Positions 1-4,985 of a stretch of 9,139 nucleotides of DNA are shown here, piece by piece; the stretch's first letter is position 1; every line of letters begins with the position of its first letter. The notes under the pieces were generated by a model that saw only the letters and a program-made list of their open reading frames with translations, had not been told where the DNA came from and did not search any database. This DNA is from JAFCCL01 sp041645325 (GTDB taxonomy: Archaea > Iainarchaeota > Iainarchaeia > Iainarchaeales > GCA-2688035): NCBI GenBank assembly GCA_041645325.1, contig JBAZQI010000038.1, forward strand, positions 1 to 9,139, given 5' to 3'. The position numbers and the translations under genes are program-made.

Positions 1-42
1 ATCAAACGGAACGAATTTTCCGCCATAATTATTTTTGTATAG
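1..42 (-). pseudogene. C-terminal remnant of a substrate-binding protein, cut by the window edge
   Basis: Read on the minus strand towards position 1, these codons give NNYGGKFVPFD. This matches the extreme C-terminus of the intact binding protein at 1033-2199 (NGKFVPFE) and the remnant at 3066-3119 (DYAGKLVPLK). The upstream part of such a gene would have to lie where the MNT gene now sits, and nothing binding-protein-like is seen there, so this is a severed end. No stop is seen before the window edge. It may be the original 3' end of the neighbouring gene displaced by an insertion, or a decayed paralogue. The match is short, but it is supported at the DNA level. Confidence 0.4.
2..21. repeat. 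Left copy of 20-bp direct repeat flanking the MNT/HEPN module
   Basis: This 20-bp stretch (TCAAACGG...TTTTCC) recurs at 1055-1074 in the same orientation with a single mismatch, A10 against C1063. Together the copies bracket the toxin-antitoxin genes. Both encode GKFVPF on the minus strand. Confidence 0.75.
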
Positions 43-73
43 AACGATTATTTTATATATAGAATGATTGTTC
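39..73 (+). promoter_or_regulatory. MNT/HEPN promoter with repeated operator-like elements
   Basis: A TATA box (TTTTATATAT, 51-60) has its centre about 27 bp before the ATG at 82, as expected for a leaderless archaeal transcript. Two 15-bp direct repeats flank it: TATAGAACGATTATT (39-53) and TATAGAATGATTGTT (59-73), 13 of 15 identical and 20 bp apart, about two helical turns. Each contains a degenerate form of the palindrome AACAATTGTT. Because the first gene product has a winged helix domain, these are plausible autoregulatory operators. That last step is inference. Confidence 0.55.
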
Positions 74-81
74 TGTATGTT

Positions 82-627
82 ATGCTGTTTGGCTGGAGTA
101 AATTTAAGGGTTGGGCAATTTTGGAGTTTTTTCTCAGCGGCAGCCTGCGAATCCATGCCAACGGGCTTGCAAAGCGGTTAAAAATTTCTGTTTCAACAGC
201 CCAGCACTACCTGGTAGGGTATGAGAAGCAGGGGATTTTGGAGAAAAAAAAGACTGCAAACATTATTTTGTACAGTCTGAGGGAAACTCCTTTGGCATTG
301 GAACTGAAAAAAGCGTTCTTTCTTTCCGGCTTTTTGCCTTTTGCAGAGCAATTCAACAAGCAGAACCCTTTTGTAACCACGCTCGCACTTTTCGGCTCAC
401 ACGCCAAGGGGACATTTGACGAAAAAAGCGATATTGATTTAATTGCAATCAGCCAGGAAAAGAAAATCATGCTTGACTCATTGAAAGGAATGGAAGGAAA
501 AACAGGAAAAGAAGCGAAAATTCAGGTGTTTTCCCTGCAGGAATGGCGGGCTCTTGTGAAAAAAAATGACAGTTTCGCAATTGCTGTCCTGAAAAACAAC
601 ATTTTGCTGTCTGGGGCGCCGTTATGA
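82..627 (+). CDS. Winged-helix minimal nucleotidyltransferase (MNT), antitoxin of an MNT/HEPN module
   Basis: The protein has 181 residues from ATG 82. Residues about 21-66 form a winged helix (helix-turn-helix around LAKRLKISVSTAQHYL, then a basic wing). A minimal nucleotidyltransferase domain follows, with Gly105-Ser106, exactly ten residues, then Asp117-x-Asp119: the GSX10DXD signature of MntA-type antitoxins, which AMPylate their HEPN toxin. The usual third acidic position appears to be Gln148 (KIQVF), so metal binding may differ. I prefer ATG 82 over an in-frame ATG at 64, because 64 lies only about 8 bp from the TATA centre while 82 fits leaderless initiation. The stop overlaps the next start (ATGA), indicating translational coupling. 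The fused winged helix suggests it also represses its own promoter. The family call is firm; antitoxin activity is inferred from the pairing. Confidence 0.85.
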   Translation: MLFGWSKFKGWAILEFFLSGSLRIHANGLAKRLKISVSTAQHYLVGYEKQGILEKKKTANIILYSLRETPLALELKKAFFLSGFLPFAEQFNKQNPFVTTLALFGSHAKGTFDEKSDIDLIAISQEKKIMLDSLKGMEGKTGKEAKIQVFSLQEWRALVKKNDSFAIAVLKNNILLSGAPL

Positions 628-1049
628 AAACAAACAGCCTACTGGAAAAAGGTCTCTTGCTGAAAAGTGTGTCCAATCAGCAGGAAATTGAGGGCTCAAT
701 GGCAATTGCCGACAGGTTCCTGGAAAAGGCCAAAGGCAACAGCAAAATAGAATACTTTGACGTGGCTTTCAGCCTTGCTTACCAGTCAATGTTTCATGCC
801 GCAAGGGCCTTGCTTTTCAGGAAAAGCTTCAAGGAAAGAAGCCACTCTGCATTGATTGCGGCATTAAAAGAACTGTATGCAAATGAATCTGCTCTGGTTG
901 AACTTCTTGAAACAATGGACGGCTACAGGATAACAAGGCATGGCGTACAATACAGCGGCATAGGCTGCAGCAAAGAAGATGCTGAAGAAGCAATAAAAGA
1001 CGCCGAAAAATTCATTGAAGCGGCGGACAAAATCATTGCACGGAATTAG
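624..1049 (+). CDS. HEPN-domain protein, putative toxin partner of the MNT protein
   Basis: This 141-residue, largely helical protein belongs to the HEPN family. The segment YQSMFHAARALLF (53-65), followed by KSFKERSH (67-74), is characteristic of archaeal HEPN proteins encoded next to MNT genes. The C-terminal part has RHGVQY (105-110) and an Ala/Glu-rich final helix. Toxic HepT RNases usually carry an R-x4-H-x-Y motif. Here His106 directly follows Arg105 and a Tyr sits five residues after the Arg, so the canonical motif is absent. RNase activity is therefore uncertain. Translation is probably coupled through the ATGA overlap, as no Shine-Dalgarno is seen. The last 17 bases overlap the 3' end of the convergent binding-protein gene. 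The HEPN call is firm; the toxin role is inferred. Confidence 0.85.
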   Translation: MKTNSLLEKGLLLKSVSNQQEIEGSMAIADRFLEKAKGNSKIEYFDVAFSLAYQSMFHAARALLFRKSFKERSHSALIAALKELYANESALVELLETMDGYRITRHGVQYSGIGCSKEDAEEAIKDAEKFIEAADKIIARN

Positions 1050-2199
1050 CCTGTTCAAACGGCACGAATTTTCCATTTTTTACAGTTTTTAGCATGAATT
1101 CCCTTTTTGTGTTTCCCTTTTCGTCAAAAACAATTTGGTCGGAAACACCGTTAAACTCCACTTTAAGCAACCCCTTTTTCAATAAATCCGGATTGTTACC
1201 TGAAATTTTCAGTGCTTCGGCAATGGCAAAAACCGCATCATAAAGGTAAGCGCTGCGATATGTTGCTTTTTCGTTAAAATCTTTCTCATAGCTCTCACAG
1301 AATTCTTTTTGAATTTCACAGCCAAACAAAGTGGAAGTGTAAATTATTCCCTCGGCAGCGCCCCCGGCAATCTCCAAAAATTTTGGATTTTCTATTGTCG
1401 TAACGGCAAAGAACTGTTTTTCAATTCCCAATTCTCGCGCCTGCTTCAATACCTTTCCCTGGTCCTCATAATAACCGCACAGGAAAAACGCTTCAGGGCT
1501 TGCGTCATTAAGCTTCAACAATTGTGTCCTGGCATCTGCTGAAGCAGTTTCATATTTTTCTTCAGCAACAACAGCAATGCCTTTGCTGTCAATCCCGGAT
1601 TTCAAATAGTTGACATAATCCACGCAATACTCCTCGTTCGCATAAACCAGGCCGATTTTGCTGAAACCAAGTTTTTTCATTGCATTGGAAATTTTGGCTG
1701 CGTGGGCTTCGTTGCCGGCCTGAAACATGAAAACATAATCGCCAGCATCCTTCAGCTTGTTTGCAGTGGCAGTTGTGGTAAGAAACAAAACCTTTTCCTT
1801 TTCGGCAAGCGGCGCAACAGCCAGTGCAGCCCCGCTAATCTGGCCGCCAATAACTATCCGGACACCGTCCACGTCAACAAGCTTGCGGAAAGCACTCACT
1901 GCGTCCTTTTCCGAGCTTTTATCATCTTCAATAATAATGTCAAGATTTTTCCCGTTAATGCCCCCTAGGGCATTAATCTCTTTTTCCGCAAGAAGCAATC
2001 CCTTTAATGACTCCATGCCGCCGACTGCCTGCGTGCCGGTTTGCGAAACAATAAAGCCGATTTTTACTGGTTCCGCACTTTGCTGCTGCGGCAGAGCAAA
2101 CCAGCCAGTAGGATTTGATGCCAAAACAAAAGCCAAAACTGCAATGATTGCAACAAGGCCAACAACAGCAGCGCGCCTATCCAAAAAAACCACTTTCAC
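1033..2199 (-). CDS. Membrane-anchored ABC-type (branched-chain amino acid family) substrate-binding protein
   Basis: The protein has 388 residues from the GTG at 2199. Residues 1-9 are basic (MKVVFLDRR), 10-28 are a hydrophobic membrane segment (AAVVGLVAIIAVLAFVLAS), and there is no lipobox Cys. From about 45 it is a periplasmic binding protein of the LivK type: VKIGFIVSQTG, then GGQISGAALAVAPLAEKEKV in the first lobe, ending in GKFVPF. It presumably captures a small solute outside the membrane, but no permease or ATPase gene is in the window, so it may be an orphan or a sensor. The frame stays open to a GTG at 2271, but that 24-residue extension would run through the repeat-rich regulatory region and place charged residues oddly before the membrane segment. 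GTG 2193 and TTG 2184 are alternatives. The 3' end overlaps the HEPN gene by 17 bp, and its last seven codons may come from the module insertion. Ligand unknown. Confidence 0.85.
   Translation of the reverse strand: MKVVFLDRRAAVVGLVAIIAVLAFVLASNPTGWFALPQQQSAEPVKIGFIVSQTGTQAVGGMESLKGLLLAEKEINALGGINGKNLDIIIEDDKSSEKDAVSAFRKLVDVDGVRIVIGGQISGAALAVAPLAEKEKVLFLTTTATANKLKDAGDYVFMFQAGNEAHAAKISNAMKKLGFSKIGLVYANEEYCVDYVNYLKSGIDSKGIAVVAEEKYETASADARTQLLKLNDASPEAFFLCGYYEDQGKVLKQARELGIEKQFFAVTTIENPKFLEIAGGAAEGIIYTSTLFGCEIQKEFCESYEKDFNEKATYRSAYLYDAVFAIAEALKISGNNPDLLKKGLLKVEFNGVSDQIVFDEKGNTKREFMLKTVKNGKFVPFEQANSVQ
1055..1074. repeat. Right copy of 20-bp direct repeat flanking the MNT/HEPN module
   Basis: This copy matches positions 2-21 at 19 of 20 bases. 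It lies inside the 3' end of the minus-strand binding-protein gene and encodes GKFVPF there. The codons after it (EQANSVQ, stop) lie within or beside the HEPN gene, as though the end of the gene had been replaced by sequence from the module. Confidence 0.75.
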
Positions 2200-2216
2200 T
2201 AAATCAAGTGAAATAA

Positions 2217-2280
2217 TTACTGCTTTTGTTACTGTTATTGGTAATTTACAACTTGCAGTAGTAACAGTCACTTTTAAAAG
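2217..2280. promoter_or_regulatory. Divergent control region between binding protein and TrmB regulator
   Basis: Two 12-bp direct repeats, TTACTGCTTTTG (2217-2228) and TTACTGTTATTG (2229-2240), match at 10 of 12 bases. Inverted partners follow: TACTGC (2218-2223) with GCAGTA (2255-2260), and ACTGTTA (2231-2237) with TAACAGT (2262-2268). A palindromic TATA-like element, CTTTTAAAAG (2271-2280), sits about 29 bp before the regulator's ATG. An AT-rich stretch at 2211-2219 could serve as the minus-strand TATA box for the binding-protein gene. Such clustered half-sites suggest binding of the adjacent TrmB-type protein to control both genes; that is inference. Confidence 0.5.
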
Positions 2281-2304
2281 CGTTTTACAGCCGAAAGGTG
2301 CAAT

Positions 2305-3069
2305 ATGGCGCTGGATTTTGCGAAAACGCTCGGGCTCACTGATTACGAATTGAAGGCTTACCTTGCGTTAGTGAAGGGCGACCAATTGAAAGGCAGCGAG
2401 GTCGCAAAAAACGCTGCAATTCCAAATGCGAAAGTTTACGGCACTTTGCGCAGCCTCATAAAAAAGAACCTTGCTGTTTTGGTCAGAGAGAAACCGTTTG
2501 TATTTAAGGGAGTTGAACCGGAAAAGGCAATTGAAGCATTAATGGATGAACGGAGTTCGGAACTAAAAAATGCTGCTTTGAATGCGCTCGGTTTTTTCAA
2601 GAGCCAGCCTTTGAAAAGGCAAAGCGAAGAACTCCTTGGAAAGATTGAACTCAATGTAGGGCGCGAGCAAAGGTTCAGGACTGCACAGCACCTGCACGAT
2701 TCCGCAAGGAAATATTTCTACATGGTTTCCCCAGTTAATTTTGTTCTGCCGGCATATCTTTTGAAGGCAAGGGCAAATGCAGTGAAAAAGGGGGTTGACG
2801 AAAAATTCATTGTTTCAAAGTTAACTGGAGAAAACAGGAACGAAGTGAAAAAATATGCTTCCGTCATGGAAATTCGCTTCCTTGAAGATCCGGACTATGA
2901 AAATCTCTCAATTTATGTATGGGATGACAAAAAATTTTTAATAGTCGTAATTGACCCTGTCAATAAGGCAAAATCCATCACAGTGACAATAGACAGCAGC
3001 GACCTTGCAAAGGCAATGAAAAAATACTTTTTGGAATTATACAGGAAAGCAAAGCCGGTACAATTTTAA
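2305..3069 (+). CDS. TrmB-family transcriptional regulator
   Basis: The protein has 254 residues. Residues 9-70 form a TrmB-type winged helix: LGLTDYELKAYLAL, GSEVAKNAAIPNAKVYGTL as the recognition helix region, then a wing ending in VFKGVEPEKAIEAL. A short helical linker (71-112) leads to a C-terminal domain (about 115-254) resembling the ligand-sensing part of TrmB proteins, with alternating strands such as KYFYMVSP and KFLIVVIDP. The family usually senses sugars or other solutes and represses or activates transporter genes. Divergence from a substrate-binding protein, with half-sites between them, fits that role, but the effector is unknown. The ATG is 4 nt after AGGTG (2296-2300), a fair Shine-Dalgarno. 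The TATA at 2271-2280 would instead give a near-leaderless message. Both signals favour this start. Confidence 0.85.
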   Translation: MALDFAKTLGLTDYELKAYLALVKGDQLKGSEVAKNAAIPNAKVYGTLRSLIKKNLAVLVREKPFVFKGVEPEKAIEALMDERSSELKNAALNALGFFKSQPLKRQSEELLGKIELNVGREQRFRTAQHLHDSARKYFYMVSPVNFVLPAYLLKARANAVKKGVDEKFIVSKLTGENRNEVKKYASVMEIRFLEDPDYENLSIYVWDDKKFLIVVIDPVNKAKSITVTIDSSDLAKAMKKYFLELYRKAKPVQF

Positions 3070-3119
3070 TTCTTCAACGGCACAAGTTTGCCGGCATAAT
3101 CGAGAACTTGAAGTCCTAC
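3066..3119 (-). pseudogene. Decayed C-terminus of a second binding-protein paralogue
   Basis: The minus strand reads GLQVLDYAGKLVPLKN and then stops at 3066-3068, overlapping the end of the TrmB gene. It resembles the last strand of the intact binding protein (LKTVKNGKFVPF). At DNA level it matches the remnant at positions 1-30 at 21 of 30 bases in the same codon register. No further homology can be seen upstream, so this looks like the end of a deleted gene. The match is short and the call moderate. Confidence 0.35.
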
Positions 3120-3155
3120 TTTATGTGAAAGAATACAAGCTGATTTGGTTTCCTG

Positions 3156-3168
3156 AAAAAAAATAAAA
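3156..3168 (-). terminator. T-tract terminator after the microprotein ORF
   Basis: On the minus strand this reads TTTTATTTTTTTT, 15 nt past the stop of the 16-codon ORF. Archaeal RNA polymerase terminates at such non-template T-runs without needing a hairpin. Confidence 0.45.
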
Positions 3169-3182
3169 GGAGAATTAGAAAT

Positions 3183-3233
3183 CTATTTCTTTTTCTTTTT
3201 GGGCTTGTCTTTGCATCCGCAGCTTCCGCACAT
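3183..3233 (-). CDS. Candidate 16-residue Cys/Lys microprotein (MCGSCGC...KKKKK)
   Basis: The ORF encodes MCGSCGCKDKPKKKKK. Three Cys (2, 5, 7) in a C-x2-C-x-C arrangement could bind a metal or an Fe-S species, and the tail is nearly all Lys. A strong Shine-Dalgarno, GAGGTG (3246-3241 on the minus strand), lies 7 nt upstream, the spacing seen before tfb and rps8e here. A TATA box (about 3266-3275) lies further upstream and a T-tract follows the stop. No family is recognised. An N-terminal MC-x2-CGC also occurs in some metallochaperone-type proteins, but this is too short to assign. The main rival explanation is that the plus-strand T-rich run at 3186-3200, which appears as Lys codons here, is just a terminator for the TrmB gene. 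The full set of expression signals makes a real gene more likely than not. Confidence 0.5.
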   Translation of the reverse strand: MCGSCGCKDKPKKKKK

Positions 3234-3240
3234 TTGAAAA

Positions 3241-3282
3241 CACCTCTTTTTTTTGTGGCATATGACATATATTTATTGCCAC
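3241..3282 (-). promoter_or_regulatory. Promoter, Shine-Dalgarno and flanking inverted repeat for the microprotein
   Basis: On the minus strand the order is TGCCAC-complement arm, TATA-like AATAAATATATG, second arm, then GAGGTG. The arms GTGGCA (3255-3260) and TGCCAC (3277-3282) are perfect inverted repeats around the TATA box with a 16-bp spacer, so a bound repressor could block TBP. GAGGTG at 3246-3241 is a six-base match to the archaeal anti-Shine-Dalgarno. Confidence 0.5.
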
Positions 3283-3292
3283 TTTTTTTGAT

Positions 3293-3313
3293 GAAACTTT
3301 TTTCAAAAGTTTC
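3293..3313. repeat. Perfect 9-bp inverted repeat with 3-nt loop
   Basis: GAAACTTTT-TTC-AAAAGTTTC is symmetrical over nine base pairs. It lies between the microprotein promoter and the scpB promoter, upstream of both, so it could be a shared operator. Nothing else is seen in 3314-3364. Confidence 0.5.
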
Positions 3314-3364
3314 TTTAAGCAATTACGCTTTTCCTGAATTTAAACCATGCTGTTCCTGCCATAG

Positions 3365-3379
3365 AAAAAATTTATTAAT
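3365..3379 (+). promoter_or_regulatory. scpB promoter (BRE/TATA)
   Basis: GAAAAAA followed by TTTATTAAT (3371-3379) looks like a purine-rich BRE plus TATA box. Its centre is about 28 bp before ATG 3404, which predicts a leaderless message and decides the start over the in-frame TTG at 3386. Confidence 0.55.
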
Positions 3380-3403
3380 TGGAGTTTGTTACTTATTAGC
3401 ACT

Positions 3404-3901
3404 ATGCAGGAGAAGGACAGGCTTATTGAGGCGGCATTGTTCATGACCCCGAGGGCCGTGAACGTGGAGATGCTGATGGAAATCCTTTCCGAGGCGAATT
3501 ACACAATGGCAAAGGGAATTGCCCTGCGATTTATGCGGGATTTCAATGAAAGGGATTCGGCCCTGAAGATAGTGCAGATTGAGGATGCCTTCCAGATGGT
3601 TGTAAAGCCCGAGTATGAGGAAAGGGTGAGGCATCTGGCGCAGAAGGCAATGTTCCATCCGGGAATGATGAAGACACTTGCCTTGATTGCCTTCAAACAG
3701 CCTATTTCGCAGAGCATGGTGATAAAGTACAGGAACAACAAGGCCTATGACCACATTCACAGGCTTGTGGAAGAAGGCTTTGTCGCCAGGGAGGCAAAGG
3801 GAAGAAGCTTCACTTTGCGCACAACCAAAAAGTTCCTGGAGCACTTCGGCGAGGATGTCATAAAGCAAAAAAAGCTTCTCGGGCAGGATGCGCCTGAATA
3901 A
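3404..3901 (+). CDS. scpB: Segregation and condensation protein B (ScpB)
   Basis: The protein has 165 residues. ScpB is the winged-helix (kleisin-associated KITE) partner of SMC and ScpA in chromosome compaction and segregation. Two tandem winged helices are seen: about 1-80, opening with LIEAALFMTPRAVNVEMLMEIL, and about 86-150, with the family-typical KTLALIAFKQPISQSMVIKYR, a recognition region and a wing ending in RTTKKFLEHFG. At 165 residues it is near the compact end of the family. No SMC or ScpA gene is in the window. I chose ATG 3404 because the TATA box lies about 28 bp upstream; TTG 3386 would add MLLIST and has no better signal. The gene is convergent with rnhB, with only 5 bp between the stops. 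The similarity is clear by eye in the second winged helix. Confidence 0.88.
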   Translation: MQEKDRLIEAALFMTPRAVNVEMLMEILSEANYTMAKGIALRFMRDFNERDSALKIVQIEDAFQMVVKPEYEERVRHLAQKAMFHPGMMKTLALIAFKQPISQSMVIKYRNNKAYDHIHRLVEEGFVAREAKGRSFTLRTTKKFLEHFGEDVIKQKKLLGQDAPE

Positions 3902-3906
3902 TTTTC

Positions 3907-4566
3907 CTATTTATATTGGTCCAGCTTTTTCTGGAAGACCTTGTTTTCAATGTTTTTGCTGGTTTCCCAGCTTTTTCTTGCGAAGTCAGGCAGGCTTTTG
4001 TTTTTCTTCACCCAGTTGCACAAAAAGGAAATGGTATCGGGGTCATGCGGGTAGCCTGAGCCCATATTGCCGTGCTGCCTGCACAGCCTTTTTATTGCCG
4101 CGTCCCTTTCAACCTTTGCGATTATGGATGCCGCGCCTACAATGGGGTAATTCAAATCTGCCTTGTGTTCAGCCCTTATTTCAAGGCTGAAAGAAATGTA
4201 CTTTTCAATGCGCTTGCCGAAGTTTTTTGCTATAGGGTCAGGCGAATCAATGTAAGCAATGTCAGGCTTTCTTTTAAGGCTGTTCAAAAGGTAGCCGATG
4301 CGCATTGCCTCTATTTCGTTCAGGCTTTTCCTGTCCCTGAGCTGGTCAATTTCAGCAGGCCCTATGTGCACTGAATTGAATTCAAAGAGTATTTTTGGCA
4401 GTTCTTTGTTCTGCCTTTCCCTTTCTTTTTCGGTTAGGAGCTTGCTGTCCTTGACGCCGAGCTTTACAAGCTTTTCCTCGTCTTTTTTTTCAATGCTTGC
4501 AATGCTAAGCACCATTGGCCCCAAAGCCGGTCCCCTGCCGGCTTCGTCGACTCCTGCAATCAGCAT
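3907..4566 (-). CDS. rnhB: Ribonuclease HII
   Basis: The 219-residue protein is a type 2 RNase H, which cuts the RNA strand of RNA-DNA hybrids and nicks at single ribonucleotides embedded in DNA. The N-terminal GVDEAGRGPALGPMV carries catalytic Asp7 and Glu8. The other acidic residues are Asp107 (AYIDSPD) and Asp137 (HKADLNYPIVGAASIIAKVERD), so the active site is complete. SGYPHDP (170-176) is the family's substrate-tyrosine region. The C-terminus ends in QKKLDQYK (212-219), which fits the PIP-box pattern Q-x2-L-x2-aromatic used by archaeal RNase HII to bind PCNA. The length is typical. The gene starts 9 nt after the stop of the upstream CxxC gene, without a clear Shine-Dalgarno, so the two are probably one operon. 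It is convergent with scpB. Confidence 0.95.
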   Translation of the reverse strand: MLIAGVDEAGRGPALGPMVLSIASIEKKDEEKLVKLGVKDSKLLTEKERERQNKELPKILFEFNSVHIGPAEIDQLRDRKSLNEIEAMRIGYLLNSLKRKPDIAYIDSPDPIAKNFGKRIEKYISFSLEIRAEHKADLNYPIVGAASIIAKVERDAAIKRLCRQHGNMGSGYPHDPDTISFLCNWVKKNKSLPDFARKSWETSKNIENKVFQKKLDQYK

Positions 4567-4575
4567 AGTTTTACA

Positions 4576-4887
4576 CTATTTAAGTTCGCCCATGCGCCTG
4601 TTGGCAATGTCAACTTCCTTGTCGCATGCTTGGCATTGTTCAATGAGGTCCATGCAGAGCCTTTTGTTTTCAATGGCATTGCTTATGTCCAAGGCTTCGG
4701 CATCCTCTTTTCTCAAATGGTTGAATTGTGCGTTAAAGAATTCCACGAGGTTTTTCAGGCCGTCCTGCACGTTTTTTCGCTCGGTTTCAACAGGCCTCAG
4801 CCTGCTTCTGCCCTTGCAAAGGTTGCAGTTTCTTCTGACAAAAGCGATTCTTCCTGAAAGCTTTTCCTCATTTGAATACTCGACCAT
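4576..4887 (-). CDS. Unrecognised helical protein with two CxxC pairs, upstream of rnhB
   Basis: The protein has 103 residues and no family I recognise. It has CNLC (Cys21, Cys24) in a basic N-terminal segment, then a long charged region (about 33-80) that looks helical, then Cys78 and CQAC (Cys85, Cys88). Two CxxC pairs at opposite ends of a helical middle suggest a hairpin closed by a four-Cys zinc site, or two subunits joined through metal. The context, directly before rnhB with 9 nt between them and presumably co-transcribed, suggests a nucleic-acid or replication-linked role, but this is association only. ATG 4887 is chosen; a TTG at 4896 would add three residues. A TATA box at 4917-4925 fits transcription starting just ahead of either codon. 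Real coding is supported by the clean ORF, operon position and promoter. Confidence 0.75.
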   Translation of the reverse strand: MVEYSNEEKLSGRIAFVRRNCNLCKGRSRLRPVETERKNVQDGLKNLVEFFNAQFNHLRKEDAEALDISNAIENKRLCMDLIEQCQACDKEVDIANRRMGELK

Positions 4888-4916
4888 ATTAATCAATAGA
4901 TATTGTCAGCAATTGG

Positions 4917-4946
4917 TAATAAAAATGGTTTCTGCAGGCTGCAGAA
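4917..4946 (-). promoter_or_regulatory. Promoter of the CxxC-rnhB operon with an upstream palindrome
   Basis: On the minus strand TTTTTATTA (4925-4917) is a TATA box about 34 bp before ATG 4887. Immediately upstream, TTCTGCAG-G-CTGCAGAA (4930-4946) is a 17-bp palindrome with 8-bp arms around one base. That position, next to the BRE, is where an archaeal activator or repressor would bind. Confidence 0.5.
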
Positions 4947-4950
4947 TGCC

Positions 4951-4985
4951 AAAAAATAAGAAATTTGGCAGCCTTTAGGCTGCCA
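4951..4985 (-). terminator. tfb terminator: hairpin over the stop codon, then a T-run
   Basis: On the minus strand TGGCAGCC-TAAA-GGCTGCCA is a perfect 8-bp stem (4985-4966) with a 4-nt loop containing the TAA stop of tfb. It is followed by AATTTCTTATTTTTT (4965-4951). This resembles an intrinsic terminator. TTTGGCA (4964-4970) can also pair with TGCCAAA (4947-4953), giving an alternative hairpin. Confidence 0.65.

Noticed and set aside
1..1074. Insertion sequence or transposon carrying the MNT/HEPN genes
   Set aside because: No transposase or integrase and no terminal inverted repeats are visible. A passive repeat-flanked cassette is all that can be supported.
2217..2271. Binding-protein ORF extended to GTG 2271
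   Set aside because: The extra 24 residues come from repeat-rich regulatory DNA. A basic N-terminus plus membrane segment fits a start at 2199 or just after it. This remains open until N-termini of relatives are compared.
1757..2353. 198-codon plus-strand ORF opposite the binding protein
   Set aside because: It is antisense to a clear family member, rich in Ser, Thr and Ala from the complementary codons, and shows no recognisable domain.
3116..3322. 68-codon minus-strand ORF over the scpB-upstream gap
   Set aside because: Its composition is low-complexity (Phe/Lys runs from T and A tracts), it has no ribosome site, and it crosses the TATA and palindrome elements. The 16-codon ORF in another frame has far better signals.
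4298..4978. 226-codon plus-strand ORF opposite rnhB and the CxxC gene
   Set aside because: It is a Ser/Leu-rich shadow of rnhB, whose catalytic residues are complete on the other strand, and it runs through the tfb terminator.
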